A stretch of DNA of 64,000 nucleotides from Xanthomonas hortorum (GCF_002940005.1 NZ_MDEF01000013.1), one strand, 5' to 3'; shown: positions 50,884 through 62,060, counted from the first letter of the stretch. Numbers and translations are program-made. The notes: generated by a model not told the origin, from the letters alone.

Positions 50884-52155
50884 ATGAATTCCTTGCCCAC
50901 TCAACCCGCTTCGCTGTCGCAGCCTGCCCCCATCGCATCGCGGGCAGGCGTGCGCATCGCCGAACTGGGCGTGTTCCTGATGACCGCACTGGTGGTCAGC
51001 ATGCCAAGCGGCCTGCTGCCGTTCGGCGTGTGCCTGCTGCTCGGTTCGCTGGTGGGTTGGCACAACCTGCGTGCGGGCATCGTCACGCGCGATGGGTCGC
51101 TACGTGCGCTGGGCTGGCTGACGGCGGCGGTCATCGCGATGTCGCTGCTGTCGATCGCCCTGTTCGAACATGGGCTGCGCGACGTCGATAACCGCTCGCG
51201 CTTTCTGGTGTTGCCGTGGGCTGCGTTGTGGGCGTACGCGCTGCAGCCGCGCCAGGTCTGGTTGTGGCGCGGCGCACTGGCCGGCGTGTTCGCAGCCATG
51301 TTGATCGCCTTGTTGCAGGTGATGAACGGTGCCGACCGCGCGGAAGGCTTTACCAACGCGATTGTGTTTGCCGATATCACGCTGATGCTGCTGGTGGTGG
51401 CGGTGTTCTGTCGCCCGGTCGGCAACGTGCGCTGGCTGGTCGGCGCGGCCATCGCTGCGGTGGTGGTCATCGTGCTCAGTGGCAGCCGTGGTGTGTACCT
51501 GTCGTTGCTGGTGACACTCGGTGTGCTGATCTGGGGCGCGGCCTGGCATAGCCCGCGCATGCGTTTGCTGGCCTTCATCGGCAGCGGCGTGCTGGCGGTG
51601 GGCGTGATCGTCAGCGTGCCGGCCTTGACCGCTCAAATGCGTCTGGGTGAATTGCAGAGAGACCTGCAACGCTACGAGGTCGGCGACAGCGATTCATCTG
51701 CCGGCGCCCGCATCGAGCGGCTGCATGTGGCCTGGGATACCTTGCGCGCGCATCCGCTCACCGGCGTGGGCGTCGGGCGTTTCGACGATGCGATGCGCGA
51801 GTTGCCGGTGTGTGCCGGCGATACCTGGTTGCTGCGTTGTCATCTTGGTCACGCGCATAACGATCTGGCCGAATGGGGCGCCACGCAGGGCGTTCCGGGC
51901 CTGTTGCTGTTGATCGCGGTGTATGGCGTGCCGCTGTGGATTTTTGTGCGACTGCATCGGCGCAGCGGGCAGCGCCAGTTTCGCGGGCCGGCAGCGGCCG
52001 GCGTGATGATCGTGATCAGCTACGCGCTATGTGGATTGACCCAATCGATGTTCGCGCATCAGGTCTCGGCGAGTTTCTACACGGCGATGGTCGGTGTGCT
52101 GGCTGGCCTGGCAGCGCGTCAGGCGCAGCAGGCTGCATCTCAGTCGCTGCGTTGA
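50884..52155 (+). CDS. O-antigen ligase family protein (WaaL/Wzy_C)
   Basis: 423-residue polytopic membrane protein with about ten to twelve helices. The Wzy_C-type periplasmic loop has HPLTGVGVGRFDDAM and CHLGHAHNDLAEWGATQG, typical of O-antigen ligases and polymerases. Start ATG 50884; an upstream in-frame GTG is less likely. Its 3' end overlaps the convergent GT2 gene by 16 bases. Ligase versus polymerase cannot be separated by eye. Confidence 0.86.
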   Translation: MNSLPTQPASLSQPAPIASRAGVRIAELGVFLMTALVVSMPSGLLPFGVCLLLGSLVGWHNLRAGIVTRDGSLRALGWLTAAVIAMSLLSIALFEHGLRDVDNRSRFLVLPWAALWAYALQPRQVWLWRGALAGVFAAMLIALLQVMNGADRAEGFTNAIVFADITLMLLVVAVFCRPVGNVRWLVGAAIAAVVVIVLSGSRGVYLSLLVTLGVLIWGAAWHSPRMRLLAFIGSGVLAVGVIVSVPALTAQMRLGELQRDLQRYEVGDSDSSAGARIERLHVAWDTLRAHPLTGVGVGRFDDAMRELPVCAGDTWLLRCHLGHAHNDLAEWGATQGVPGLLLLIAVYGVPLWIFVRLHRRSGQRQFRGPAAAGVMIVISYALCGLTQSMFAHQVSASFYTAMVGVLAGLAARQAQQAASQSLR

Positions 52156-52964
52156 TCATCCGCACGCGGCGGGTCCTGCACCGGTTGGTTATGCTGTAGC
52201 AGCCACAACATGATGGTCTTCTGGCGCACGTAGTTGGCACGCACATAGGCGTAGATCAGCCCGTGCCAGCCATCGCGAAAACCGCCACGCAGCAGATAGC
52301 CGCGCCAGAAACGCCAGGCCGGCGCCAGCACCAGCTTGCTCCAGGTCGCGCGTTTGCCGCGTGCGTACTCGTGCTCGGCCATCATCTGCGCATAGCGCTG
52401 GGTCTTGGCCAGCTGCTGCGCCAGTGAGCGATACGGGTAATGAATCAGATCGCCGGGCAGGGTGACGACGGTTCCATCCACACTCGCCGCTTCGTGGATC
52501 TCGCGCTTTCCGCGCCAGCCGCCACGCCGGCGATCGAACAGGCGCAGCACGCGATCCGGATAGGCATTGCCATGGCGCAGAAAGCGGCCGAAGTAATCCG
52601 ACAGCCGTGCGAAGCGATAGCCGGCCGCCTCGGTGAAGCCCGCATCGCGCGCGGCGATGATCGAGCTGCGCAAGGCATCGCTGATGCGTTCGTCGGCATC
52701 CAGGCACAGCACCCAGTCGTGGCTGGCCTGTTCGACGCAACACGCCTTCTGGCTGCGATAGCCGTCGAAGTCGCGTTGCAACACGCGTGCGCCAAGCGCG
52801 GTGGCCAGCGCCACGGTGGCGTCGGTGGAGCCGGAGTCCACCACCACGATCTCGTCGCAGAACGCCAGCGAGCTCAGACAGTCGCGTAGGCGATCGGCCT
52901 CGTTGAACGCGATAATGCAGGCGCTGATGCGCGGCCGTTCGTCGGGTGCGGTCAAAGAGGACAT
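52140..52964 (-). CDS. GT2-family glycosyltransferase (WaaE/KdtX-like)
   Basis: 274-residue family 2 glycosyltransferase with a GT-A fold: ISACIIAFNEADRLRDCLSS, EIVVVDSGSTDATV and the DxD-type CLDADERI. The C-terminal part (DLIHYPYRSLAQQLAKTQRY) matches WaaE-like LPS core transferases. Convergent overlap with the O-antigen ligase. Its start codon is only 3 nt from that of the divergent gene at 52968. Confidence 0.9.
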   Translation of the reverse strand: MSSLTAPDERPRISACIIAFNEADRLRDCLSSLAFCDEIVVVDSGSTDATVALATALGARVLQRDFDGYRSQKACCVEQASHDWVLCLDADERISDALRSSIIAARDAGFTEAAGYRFARLSDYFGRFLRHGNAYPDRVLRLFDRRRGGWRGKREIHEAASVDGTVVTLPGDLIHYPYRSLAQQLAKTQRYAQMMAEHEYARGKRATWSKLVLAPAWRFWRGYLLRGGFRDGWHGLIYAYVRANYVRQKTIMLWLLQHNQPVQDPPRADDQRSD

Positions 52965-52967
52965 GTG

Positions 52968-54023
52968 ATGGCCGAATACCTGCTGTTCGCAACGGAGCGT
53001 TACGCATTGCCTATTCTGGCGCCATTGGCGCAGGCATTACAGACCCACGGTCACTCCGTGTCGGCCTGGTTCGAGGGCGGTGCGCGTGGGCTGGCCTTGC
53101 CGGGTGTGCGCGAGGTCGGCCTGCGCGAGGCGCTGGCGCTGCGTCCGCGTGCGGTGTTCAGCGCAGCCAACTGGGTGCCGCCGTTTATCTCCGGCGCCAA
53201 GGTGCAGCTCTTCCATGGCTTCAACGTGCAAAAGCGCGAAGACAATCGCGGCCATTTCCGCGTGCGCGGTCTGTTCGATCTGTACTGCACGCAAGGTCCG
53301 GCAACCACGGCGCCGTTTCGTGCATTGGCCACGCGCGAAGGGCATTTTGCAGTGGTCGAAACCGGCTGGCCGAAGCTCGACCCGGTGTTCCGCGACGATG
53401 GCGGACGCAGCGCCGCGTTGCGTGCTCCAGCCAACGGGCGGCCGGTGATCCTGTTCGGCTCCACGTTTACCCAGCGCTTGAGCGCCGCGCCTGCGCTCTA
53501 TGCTGAGATCGCCGCCGATATCGCGCGCGGCGCGCATTATTGGCTGCTGACCTTGCACCCGAAGTGCGCGCCAGAACTGTTCGAGCGTTATCGCGCGCTG
53601 GCCGGGCCGAATGCCCGCTTCGTCGAACCCGAAGAGGTCATGGCCGCGCAGCGTGCGGCCGATGTGCTGGTGTCGGATACGTCATCGATCGTCTCCGAGT
53701 TTGTGGTGCAACACAAACCGGTGGTGACTTTTCGCAACCGCGTGCCGCAGCCGCATATGCTCGACTTTCAGCAAGCAGAGCAGTTGCCGGAGCAACTGGC
53801 GCGCGCACTGGCGCCGGATGCGGCGCTGCGTGGCGCGTTGGCCAGCTATGCCGACGCGATCCATCCATATCGCGATGGGCAGTCGTCGGAGCGGGTGATT
53901 GCCGCGACCGAGGACTTCATCGCCGGCAAGCTCGGCCCGTTGCGACGCAAGCCGTTGGGTGCGCTATGGCGCGGGCTGCAGATTCGGCGCGAACTCGGGT
54001 ATTGGGGGCCGCCGCAACGTTGA
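52968..54023 (+). CDS. CDP-glycerol glycerophosphotransferase-like protein
   Basis: 351 residues resembling the glycosyltransferase-B CDP-glycerol glycerophosphotransferase family: QLFHGFNVQKRED in the N-terminal half, then TLHPKCAPELFERYRALAG and VLVSDTSSIVSEFVVQHKPV in the C-terminal half. It may add glycerol phosphate or a sugar to an envelope glycan. GAGG is 7 nt before ATG 52968; a GTG one codon earlier is also in frame. Gene order places it with the LPS genes. Confidence 0.84.
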   Translation: MAEYLLFATERYALPILAPLAQALQTHGHSVSAWFEGGARGLALPGVREVGLREALALRPRAVFSAANWVPPFISGAKVQLFHGFNVQKREDNRGHFRVRGLFDLYCTQGPATTAPFRALATREGHFAVVETGWPKLDPVFRDDGGRSAALRAPANGRPVILFGSTFTQRLSAAPALYAEIAADIARGAHYWLLTLHPKCAPELFERYRALAGPNARFVEPEEVMAAQRAADVLVSDTSSIVSEFVVQHKPVVTFRNRVPQPHMLDFQQAEQLPEQLARALAPDAALRGALASYADAIHPYRDGQSSERVIAATEDFIAGKLGPLRRKPLGALWRGLQIRRELGYWGPPQR

Positions 54024-54089
54024 TTGCTGGTGTGGTTGCCCGGTGACGCGATGTTGCCGCCGATCAGCGGTGTTGATCCGACCTGCTAA

Positions 54090-54108
54090 TCACCAATCAC
54101 CAATCACC
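54090..54108. repeat. Short AATCACC direct repeat
   Basis: Three consecutive AATCACC words between the convergent CDP-glycerol transferase-like and bPH2 genes, part of the GATT/AATC word family seen at 5284, 46632 and 62312. The last repeat runs into the 3' end of the bPH2 gene. Confidence 0.5.
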
Positions 54109-55609
54109 AGCGCAGCTTGCGCCGCTTCAACGCCGCACCGAGTTGTGCCTGCAGCTGCTGCGCCTGCGCCAACGGCACAAAGCGCAGGCGTAACGCCGGG
54201 CCGGTTGCGCTGGCGCCGGCGGTGTCCAGCCAGAGCGTGGCGGTGCCGGACAGCCGATCCAGCGGCGAGCGTTGCAGTTGCAGCGCCTGCAGCTTGTCCA
54301 GTTCGGCCAGCCGCCACCAACGCTTCCACCAGCCACCGCGCACCGCCACATACCGCGCATCCAGCGCATAGCCCATGCGCTGCACCTGGCGATACGCCTT
54401 GAACGCACTCCAGGGCAACCACAGCAACACCCACGCCGCCTGACTGCCGAACTGCCAGGCCAGACCGGCCATCAGCGGCAGCAGCAACAGCAACGTGGGC
54501 AGGCTCAGCCGCCACCAGCAATGCGTGGCGATCGACTGCCACTGCGCAGGCGGCCAGGCAGCACCAGGCAGCAGGCGTTGCAACAAGGTATCGCAGCGCT
54601 GCGGGTCGGCGATTGGCGCCAGTTCCTTCAACGCGCTGCCTTCGTTATCGCCAGTGCCTGCCACCGCAGTGTCCACGCGCAACTGGCGCCGGCCGAACAG
54701 GCGATGCAGGCGGCTTTCGTACAGCGTCCACGACTGGATACGCCGCAACGCCACGCTGCTGCGGACGCGCGTCAGCAGGCCGCGCTCCACGGTGAGACGG
54801 CGCTCGGATTCACTGAGATGAAAGCCATGGTATTGCGCCACTGCCAAGGCCACAGAGAGCGCGCGCATTGCGAGTAAGACCGCTAAAAAGCCGATCAGCA
54901 CCAACGCGGCGGTGACTGCCGTGCCCGGATGGATCTGGCTGACATAGCGATACGCCAGCTCGCCGTTGTGTTCGACGAAGTTGGACACCGTGCGGCGCGG
55001 AATCATCTGGTAGATCACACCGAAACTGGCTGCCACCACCACCATGCCGCGATTGGAAATCAGCCCCAGCCGGATCACTTCGCCCATCGGCAGGCGCAGC
55101 AGCGTGTTGCTGTTGTTGTCGAGCTGCGGCGCGGCGGCATCGGTGTGGTGCGCGCGGCGACGGATCAGGTCTTCCAGCGCCAGTGCCTGATCCAGCCGCA
55201 GCACGCGCATTTCCGCTTCGGGTTTGTGGCCACCGGCCGATTCCAGCCGCACTTCGGCCACGCCGGCCAGCCGGTGCAGCAGCGATTGATGCACCACCAC
55301 GTTGTGGATACGCGCGAACGGGATGTCGCGCCGGCTGCGTTCCAGCAGGCCGCTGCGAATGGCCACGCCGTCGGTGCCGATGCGGTAGCGGTAGGTGAAG
55401 TAGCGCAGCACCGAAATCGCCACCAACACCGCGATCACCACGCCGGTGGCGATGTGGTCGGCAAAATCGCGGCTGCCGTCGCGGCTGCCGAACAAGACGA
55501 GCGCGGCCAGCGGAATCAGGAACTGGCGGATCTGCTGCAGCAGTACGAACATCCACGACAGCGGATGCAGGCGCTGCTCGGCGTCGCCGGGATGTTCGAT
55601 CGCGCTCAC
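54104..55609 (-). CDS. Membrane protein with duplicated bacterial PH domains (bPH2, YdbT-like)
   Basis: 501 residues with repeated bPH2 (PF03703-type) modules: YRYRIGTDGVAIRSGLLER with RDIPFARIHNV, then LSESERRLTVERGLLTRV with SVALRRIQSWTL, and a third near the C-terminus (LDARYVAVRGGWWKR). Hydrophobic helix pairs separate them. Start GTG 55609, chosen because it overlaps the upstream stop (GTGA) and opens family sequence. It probably forms a complex with the preceding small bPH2 protein. Function unknown. Confidence 0.86.
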   Translation of the reverse strand: MSAIEHPGDAEQRLHPLSWMFVLLQQIRQFLIPLAALVLFGSRDGSRDFADHIATGVVIAVLVAISVLRYFTYRYRIGTDGVAIRSGLLERSRRDIPFARIHNVVVHQSLLHRLAGVAEVRLESAGGHKPEAEMRVLRLDQALALEDLIRRRAHHTDAAAPQLDNNSNTLLRLPMGEVIRLGLISNRGMVVVAASFGVIYQMIPRRTVSNFVEHNGELAYRYVSQIHPGTAVTAALVLIGFLAVLLAMRALSVALAVAQYHGFHLSESERRLTVERGLLTRVRSSVALRRIQSWTLYESRLHRLFGRRQLRVDTAVAGTGDNEGSALKELAPIADPQRCDTLLQRLLPGAAWPPAQWQSIATHCWWRLSLPTLLLLLPLMAGLAWQFGSQAAWVLLWLPWSAFKAYRQVQRMGYALDARYVAVRGGWWKRWWRLAELDKLQALQLQRSPLDRLSGTATLWLDTAGASATGPALRLRFVPLAQAQQLQAQLGAALKRRKLRW

Positions 55610-56205
55610 AGCGCGTCGTCGTCGTGATCGAGCTGGCGCGCGAGGCGGTCGCGCAGCCGCTCGGCATCGTCCTGATCCAGGCCGGACAACGCCACTGCAT
55701 TGAGCCGGCTGCCGGCGGTGTGCACCACCAGCGTGGTCAGGCGCGTGGCGCGCTCGATCGGGCCGCGGCGCAGATCCACATGCTGCACGCGCGAGATCGG
55801 AATCCGTGTGTCGCTCTGCCACAGGTGGCCGCGTTGCAGCGCCAGGCCATGCTGGTCGAGCTTCCAATGGGTGAGGCGATGGCGTTTGACCGCAAACCAG
55901 GCACCCAGTGCAGCGGCCACCAACGTCACGCCCAGCACCACCGGCCAGTAACCCCAGGCGTGCAGCGCGGTGGCCATCACGCCAGCGGCAATCAGCCCGG
56001 CGAATCCGCCGCCCAGTGCGCCGTTCACCCCGGCCACATAGGCGCCACGCTGCGGTAGCGGCTGCCACTGCGCGTGGTCCACGGCCGGACTCTCTGCCGG
56101 AGCGGCTGGGACGATGACATCGGGGTGCGGCGGTGGAGCGTCGTGCACTAGGCTGGCCTGCAGAAGCGGTGCGCAAGCATAGCCGGGCGCCGAGGGCGGG
56201 CGCAT
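55606..56205 (-). CDS. Small bPH2-domain membrane protein (YdbS-like)
   Basis: 199 residues (or 180 if the GTG at 56148 is used). Two transmembrane helices (about 63-107; GLIAAGVMATALHAWGYW, VVLGVTLVAAALGAWF) precede one bPH2 module with LDQHGLALQRGHLWQSDTRI and PISRVQHVDLRRG. Paired with the larger bPH2 gene through a four-base overlap, the usual ydbS-ydbT layout. It begins 16 nt after ribA on the same strand. Confidence 0.83.
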   Translation of the reverse strand: MRPPSAPGYACAPLLQASLVHDAPPPHPDVIVPAAPAESPAVDHAQWQPLPQRGAYVAGVNGALGGGFAGLIAAGVMATALHAWGYWPVVLGVTLVAAALGAWFAVKRHRLTHWKLDQHGLALQRGHLWQSDTRIPISRVQHVDLRRGPIERATRLTTLVVHTAGSRLNAVALSGLDQDDAERLRDRLARQLDHDDDAL

Positions 56206-56221
56206 CCGGCGCAGGCCACGC

Positions 56222-57355
56222 TTACTGCGCGGCCAGAATCAGCGCATCCACATCCAGCGCATGGCCGGCACGGGCGGCCTTGGTGCGCAGGTATTGCTCG
56301 TTTTCGGGGGTGATGTCGCCGGTGACCGGGATGCGGTCTTCGACGCTGATGCCTGCCGCGCGCAGGCGTTCGGCCTTGGCGGGGTTGTTGGTCAGCAGCC
56401 GGATCCGGCCGATGCCCAGGCCGCGCAGCATTGCCACCGCGCTGCCGTAGCGACGCTCGTCCGGGCCGAAGCCCAGCTGCGCATCGGCATCGATGGTGTC
56501 CAGCCCGGCATGCTGATAGCCGTAAGCGCGCATCTTGGCAGCGATGCCGGTGCCGCGGCCTTCCTGGTCCAGATACAGCAGCACGCCGCCGCCGAGGTCT
56601 TTCAGCTTGGCCAGGCCGTGCCGCAGCTGATCGCCGCAATCGCATTTGAGCGAGCCGAACAGGTCGCCGGTCAGGCACGAGGAATGCACGCGCACCGGCA
56701 CCGCAGCCGAGAGGTCGGGCTGGCCGACCACGATCGCCACCTGGTCGCGCTGCGCCACCCCGCCTCGAAACACCACGAATTCGCTCATGCCCAGGCCGCG
56801 CAAGGGCACCGGCGTACGCGTGACCAGCTCGTAGCCGGCGGCGGCGGATTTGGCGCAGCCGGTGCTCAGGTCGTCCAACGCCAGCGACTGGCAGCCGGCG
56901 AAGGCGGCCTGGTCGTTCGCGTCGCGCAGGTCTACCGCCAGCATCGCCGGCAGCAGCAGTCCTAGCCGCGCGATCTCCACTGCGCCTGCGTCCAGTGCAT
57001 CGCCGGGTGTCCACTGCGACGGTACCGGTGTATCGCGCAAGTACGCCAGCGCTGCAAGCTGGTCGTAGCTGTGTTCGATCAGCGCCACGCGCGCGCCCTG
57101 CGGCGCGCTCAAGCCCAGTACCTGGGCGCGGGTCGGGGTGACGAACAGATAGTGACGCCCCTGCGCCGCACGCGCGAAGGCCGCATATGACTGCGCGGTG
57201 CTGCTGTCCAACGCCAGCACCGCGCGCGCCTGCCCGCTCGTCGCGGTGAGCAGCACCGGGCGGCCGGACCGCAGTTCGGAGGCGGCGCGCTCACAGCGGA
57301 TCGCCGCCGGATCACCGAAGGCGTGTGCGCTGGGGGAGGGGACGGGGCTGCTCAT
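56222..57355 (-). CDS. ribA: GTP cyclohydrolase II with degenerate DHBP synthase-like N-domain
   Basis: Opens GTP to the pyrimidine precursor of riboflavin. 377 residues. The C-terminal half (about 175-377) is a complete GCH II with the zinc cysteines in SCLTGDLFGSLKCDCG (Cys227, 238, 240) and LDQEGRGTGIAAKM. The N-terminal ~170 residues look like a RibB-type domain whose usual acidic DDEDRENEGD-like active-site motif is missing, so it is probably not a working RibBA. No FMN riboswitch seen upstream. Confidence 0.92.
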   Translation of the reverse strand: MSSPVPSPSAHAFGDPAAIRCERAASELRSGRPVLLTATSGQARAVLALDSSTAQSYAAFARAAQGRHYLFVTPTRAQVLGLSAPQGARVALIEHSYDQLAALAYLRDTPVPSQWTPGDALDAGAVEIARLGLLLPAMLAVDLRDANDQAAFAGCQSLALDDLSTGCAKSAAAGYELVTRTPVPLRGLGMSEFVVFRGGVAQRDQVAIVVGQPDLSAAVPVRVHSSCLTGDLFGSLKCDCGDQLRHGLAKLKDLGGGVLLYLDQEGRGTGIAAKMRAYGYQHAGLDTIDADAQLGFGPDERRYGSAVAMLRGLGIGRIRLLTNNPAKAERLRAAGISVEDRIPVTGDITPENEQYLRTKAARAGHALDVDALILAAQ

Positions 57356-57600
57356 GCACGACTCCAGATGGGGATTGCCACGGCCGCTTCAAGGCGGACG
57401 CCGCCGCAGCCACTGCGTGGTCGCGTGACGCCATTGTCGCGTGGTTCGCAACGCTCGGTCGCCACGGCGCGGTGGAACGCTGCATCCAGCGGCTGCAGAC
57501 TGGGTGGCGCAGCAGGCGCCGATTGGTTGCATGCCGGTTGCGTTGTTCATCGCCCGGCAATGCTTTTTAATCCCAAGACCCTCTGCCCGCCTAGGACCCC

Positions 57601-58122
57601 ATGTCTCTTATCGACTGCAGCGAAGCCCGCCACGCCAGCGCCATCCTGGACATCTTCAACGATGCCATCGCCAACTCGACGGCGCTGTACGACTACAAGC
57701 CACGGCCGCCGGAGAGCATGGTCGGCTGGTTTGCGACCAAGCGGGCGGGCGGCTTTCCGGTGATTGGTGTGGAAGACGCCGACGGCACGTTGATGGGCTT
57801 TGCCAGCTACGGCACGTTCCGCGCCTGGCCGGCGTTCAAGTACAGCGTGGAGCATTCGATCTACGTGCATCGCGACCATCGCGGTAAAGGGCTGGGGCGC
57901 ACGCTGCTGCAGGCCTTGATCGCCGCGGCGCAGGAGCGCGGCGTGCATGTACTGATCGGCGGCATCGATGCCAGCAATCAGGCCAGCATCGCCTTGCACG
58001 AACAATTCGGCTTCACCCACGCCGGCACGGTGCGCGAGGCCGGTTTCAAGTTCGGGCGTTGGCTGGATCTGGCGTTTTATCAGCGCATTCTGGCCACGCC
58101 GGCCGATCCACACGACGATTGA
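57601..58122 (+). CDS. GNAT family N-acetyltransferase (phosphinothricin acetyltransferase-like)
   Basis: 173-residue GNAT. Acetyl-CoA motif in YVHRDHRGKGLGRTLLQAL; family start IDCSEARHASAILDIFNDAI resembles Pat/YncA (MnaT) enzymes, which acetylate the amino group of phosphinothricin, methionine sulfone or similar compounds. AGGA lies just before the ATG. Natural substrate unknown. Confidence 0.88.
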   Translation: MSLIDCSEARHASAILDIFNDAIANSTALYDYKPRPPESMVGWFATKRAGGFPVIGVEDADGTLMGFASYGTFRAWPAFKYSVEHSIYVHRDHRGKGLGRTLLQALIAAAQERGVHVLIGGIDASNQASIALHEQFGFTHAGTVREAGFKFGRWLDLAFYQRILATPADPHDD

Positions 58123-58363
58123 ATGGTGGTGCCTGGCGCCGACACGGCGTGCCGCGCTCTGTTCGCACCCTTGTTTGCGCTGGGCTGAGCGGTCGGGCGA
58201 TGTGGCGAGCCACTGCGGTGTGGCGTCACCCAGTGACTATCTGCGATGGAGGCGATCGGAATGCGCTGCGTGTCAACGCAGCGTTGCACGCGATCTGTTG
58301 CACAGGATTTGCAGCCAGGAGCGGCTAGCAAAACGTAGCCGTGCCGTCGGTTTGCTGGCCAAT

Positions 58364-59278
58364 CTAGTGCGGATGCCGCTCCGTCGCATACGGATTGGCC
58401 TCGCCGCTGCCCGGCGGGCGCAGCGTGTAGCGCTTGTAGGTCCACTGGTATTGCGCCGGGTCGCGCCGGGCGATCTGTTCGATGCCCGCATTGAGCGCGC
58501 TGGCCGCGCGCACCGGGTCTGCATCGGCTACCGCTGGGTCGGACGGCTGCACATGCAGCGCGAACTGCAGATCGCTACCGGCGCGTTCGCACCAGCCGTA
58601 CAGCACGATCGCGCCGGTACGTTCGGCAAGCCGGTTGACCAGGGTCATGGTCAAGGCCGGAATGCCGAAGAACGGCGCAAACACGCCATCGCCCATCTTC
58701 GGTTGCTGGTCGGGCAGGATGCCGACCGCGCCGCCGTCTTTGAGTACCTTGAACAACTGCCGCACCGCCGGGCCTTCGGCACGCACCTGGCGTACGTTGT
58801 CGCCGCCACGGGCCAGTTGCAGGAAGCCGTCCACCGTGTCCGACTCCGGCGGGCGGTACACGATCGCGATCGGCCCGCGTTCGGACAGCCACTGGTTGAG
58901 CAGTTCCCAGTTGCCGAAGTGCGGCGCCGCCACGATCACCCCGCGTCCGGAGGCCAGCGCTGCGTCGTAGAGCTCCTGGCCATTGCGTTGCAGGCGCGCC
59001 AGGTTTTCGGCCGGCGGGCGGGTCCAGGTGCGCAGCACTTCCAGCGTCTGGCGCGCGGTCGAACGCAGCACTTGCGCATGCAGCTGGGCGCGCTGGCCGG
59101 CATCCAGTTCCGGGTACGCCAACTCCAGGTTGCGACGTGCCACGCGGCTCTCGCGCGCATCAAATTTGCGCCAGCTCCAGGCCAGCGTATCGGCCACACG
59201 TTTGAGCAGCGGCCACGGCAGGCGGCCCACGGTGGCGGCGGTGGCGTAGAGCAGGCGAGCGCGAGCATCAGGTTTCAT
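58364..59278 (-). CDS. LpxL/LpxM-like lysophospholipid acyltransferase
   Basis: 304 residues of the HtrB/LpxL lauroyl acyltransferase family, which adds secondary acyl chains to lipid A. The family HX4E dyad is in APHFGNWELLNQW; other motifs are YRPPESDTVDGFL and GILPDQQPKMGDGVFAPFFG. The N-terminal hydrophobic anchor is weak. Start ATG 59278 opens the family sequence; upstream in-frame codons would run into the divergent dtd promoter. Which acyl position is modified is not known. Confidence 0.88.
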   Translation of the reverse strand: MKPDARARLLYATAATVGRLPWPLLKRVADTLAWSWRKFDARESRVARRNLELAYPELDAGQRAQLHAQVLRSTARQTLEVLRTWTRPPAENLARLQRNGQELYDAALASGRGVIVAAPHFGNWELLNQWLSERGPIAIVYRPPESDTVDGFLQLARGGDNVRQVRAEGPAVRQLFKVLKDGGAVGILPDQQPKMGDGVFAPFFGIPALTMTLVNRLAERTGAIVLYGWCERAGSDLQFALHVQPSDPAVADADPVRAASALNAGIEQIARRDPAQYQWTYKRYTLRPPGSGEANPYATERHPH

Positions 59279-59378
59279 CGACGTAATTCTAAACAGCGCG
59301 GCCGCCCAAGACCCGCGCGTGACAGTACGGGCCGTGCTGGGCATGCTGCGCGACACAGTTTGCTCAACCACAATGCCC

Positions 59379-59819
59379 ATGCTTGCACTGATCCAACGCG
59401 TCACCCGGGCCTGCGTCACTGTCGATGCAGAGCGCGTCGGTCAGATCGGTCCCGGGCTGTTGGCCCTGGTCGGGGTCGAACCCGGCGACAGCGATGCGCA
59501 GATCCGGCGCCTGGCCGAACGCCTTCTCAGCTATCGCGTCTTCGCCGACGACGCCGGCAAGATGAACCGCTCACTCACCGAGACCGCGGGCGGGCTGCTG
59601 CTGGTTAGCCAGTTCACCCTGGTTGCCGACACTAGCTCGGGCACACGACCAGGCTTCAGCACGGCCGCACGGCCGCTGGAGGCTGAACGGGCGTTCAATC
59701 AATTGGTGGCGATCTGCCGCGAAAAACATCGTGGCGGGGTGGAAACCGGGCGTTTCGGTGCCCATATGGTTGTCGACCTGGTCAACGATGGCCCGGTGAC
59801 CTTCCTTCTCAGGCCCTAG
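59379..59819 (+). CDS. dtd: D-aminoacyl-tRNA deacylase
   Basis: 146-residue Dtd, which hydrolyses D-amino acids (and glycine mischarged to tRNA-Ala) from tRNA. Motifs LLVSQFTLVAD and NDGPVTFLL, the cross-subunit active site of the dimer, are intact. Start ATG 59379, with an alternative two codons upstream. Divergent from the acyltransferase gene. Confidence 0.96.
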   Translation: MLALIQRVTRACVTVDAERVGQIGPGLLALVGVEPGDSDAQIRRLAERLLSYRVFADDAGKMNRSLTETAGGLLLVSQFTLVADTSSGTRPGFSTAARPLEAERAFNQLVAICREKHRGGVETGRFGAHMVVDLVNDGPVTFLLRP

Positions 59820-59871
59820 CCAGCGCTACACCAGCGGTCTCGTCTTGAATCCGGCAGACGGGGCTTCACGC

Positions 59872-59880
59872 TGGTATAAT
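59872..59880 (+). promoter_or_regulatory. Extended -10 promoter of rpoD
   Basis: TGGTATAAT matches the extended -10 consensus (TG, one base, TATAAT) perfectly; TATAAT is 59875-59880. It lies 44 nt before the rpoD start. No strong -35 is found at the usual distance, as expected for extended -10 promoters. Confidence 0.8.
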
Positions 59881-59924
59881 GCTAGGTCCTCTTTCCAATC
59901 TCAAAGCCGGTGGCGCGAGCATCC

Positions 59925-61802
<1,878 letters not shown>

Positions 61803-61830
61803 TATCAGGGCGATGCCAGCGCAGTGATCA

Positions 61831-61862
61831 CAACAGCCCCGCAATCGCGGGGCTGTTGCGTT
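61831..61862 (+). terminator. Terminator after rpoD
   Basis: 12-bp perfect stem (61831-61842 with 61847-61858), AATC loop, then GCGTT. It ends 60 nt after the rpoD stop. Confidence 0.8.
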
Positions 61863-62060
61863 ATGGGTCAGCCGAAGGACGGTACTTGCAGTAAGTGCGG
61901 GGGATGCGTGCCACGGCAGCGTATTGCAGCGCTACGGCATTCACGCATCGGCGACGAAGCCGTACGGTGCCGCAACACTAAATCGGCGCTTCTCCGAAGC
62001 TCACATGGTGTTCTAACCGTGCCTTCTAAGTTGACGGACGCACGCACACGAGACCGCCTT

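Noticed and set aside
57356..57600. FMN riboswitch upstream of ribA
   Set aside because: No conserved FMN aptamer segments are recognisable in the 245-base gap.
58123..58363. Small gene between the GNAT and the acyltransferase
   Set aside because: Only short frames without protein-like composition or ribosome sites; nothing else seen in this stretch.
61863..62060. N-terminal extension of the small protein at 62061
   Set aside because: An in-frame ATG exists upstream, but the sequence it would add has no protein-like pattern.
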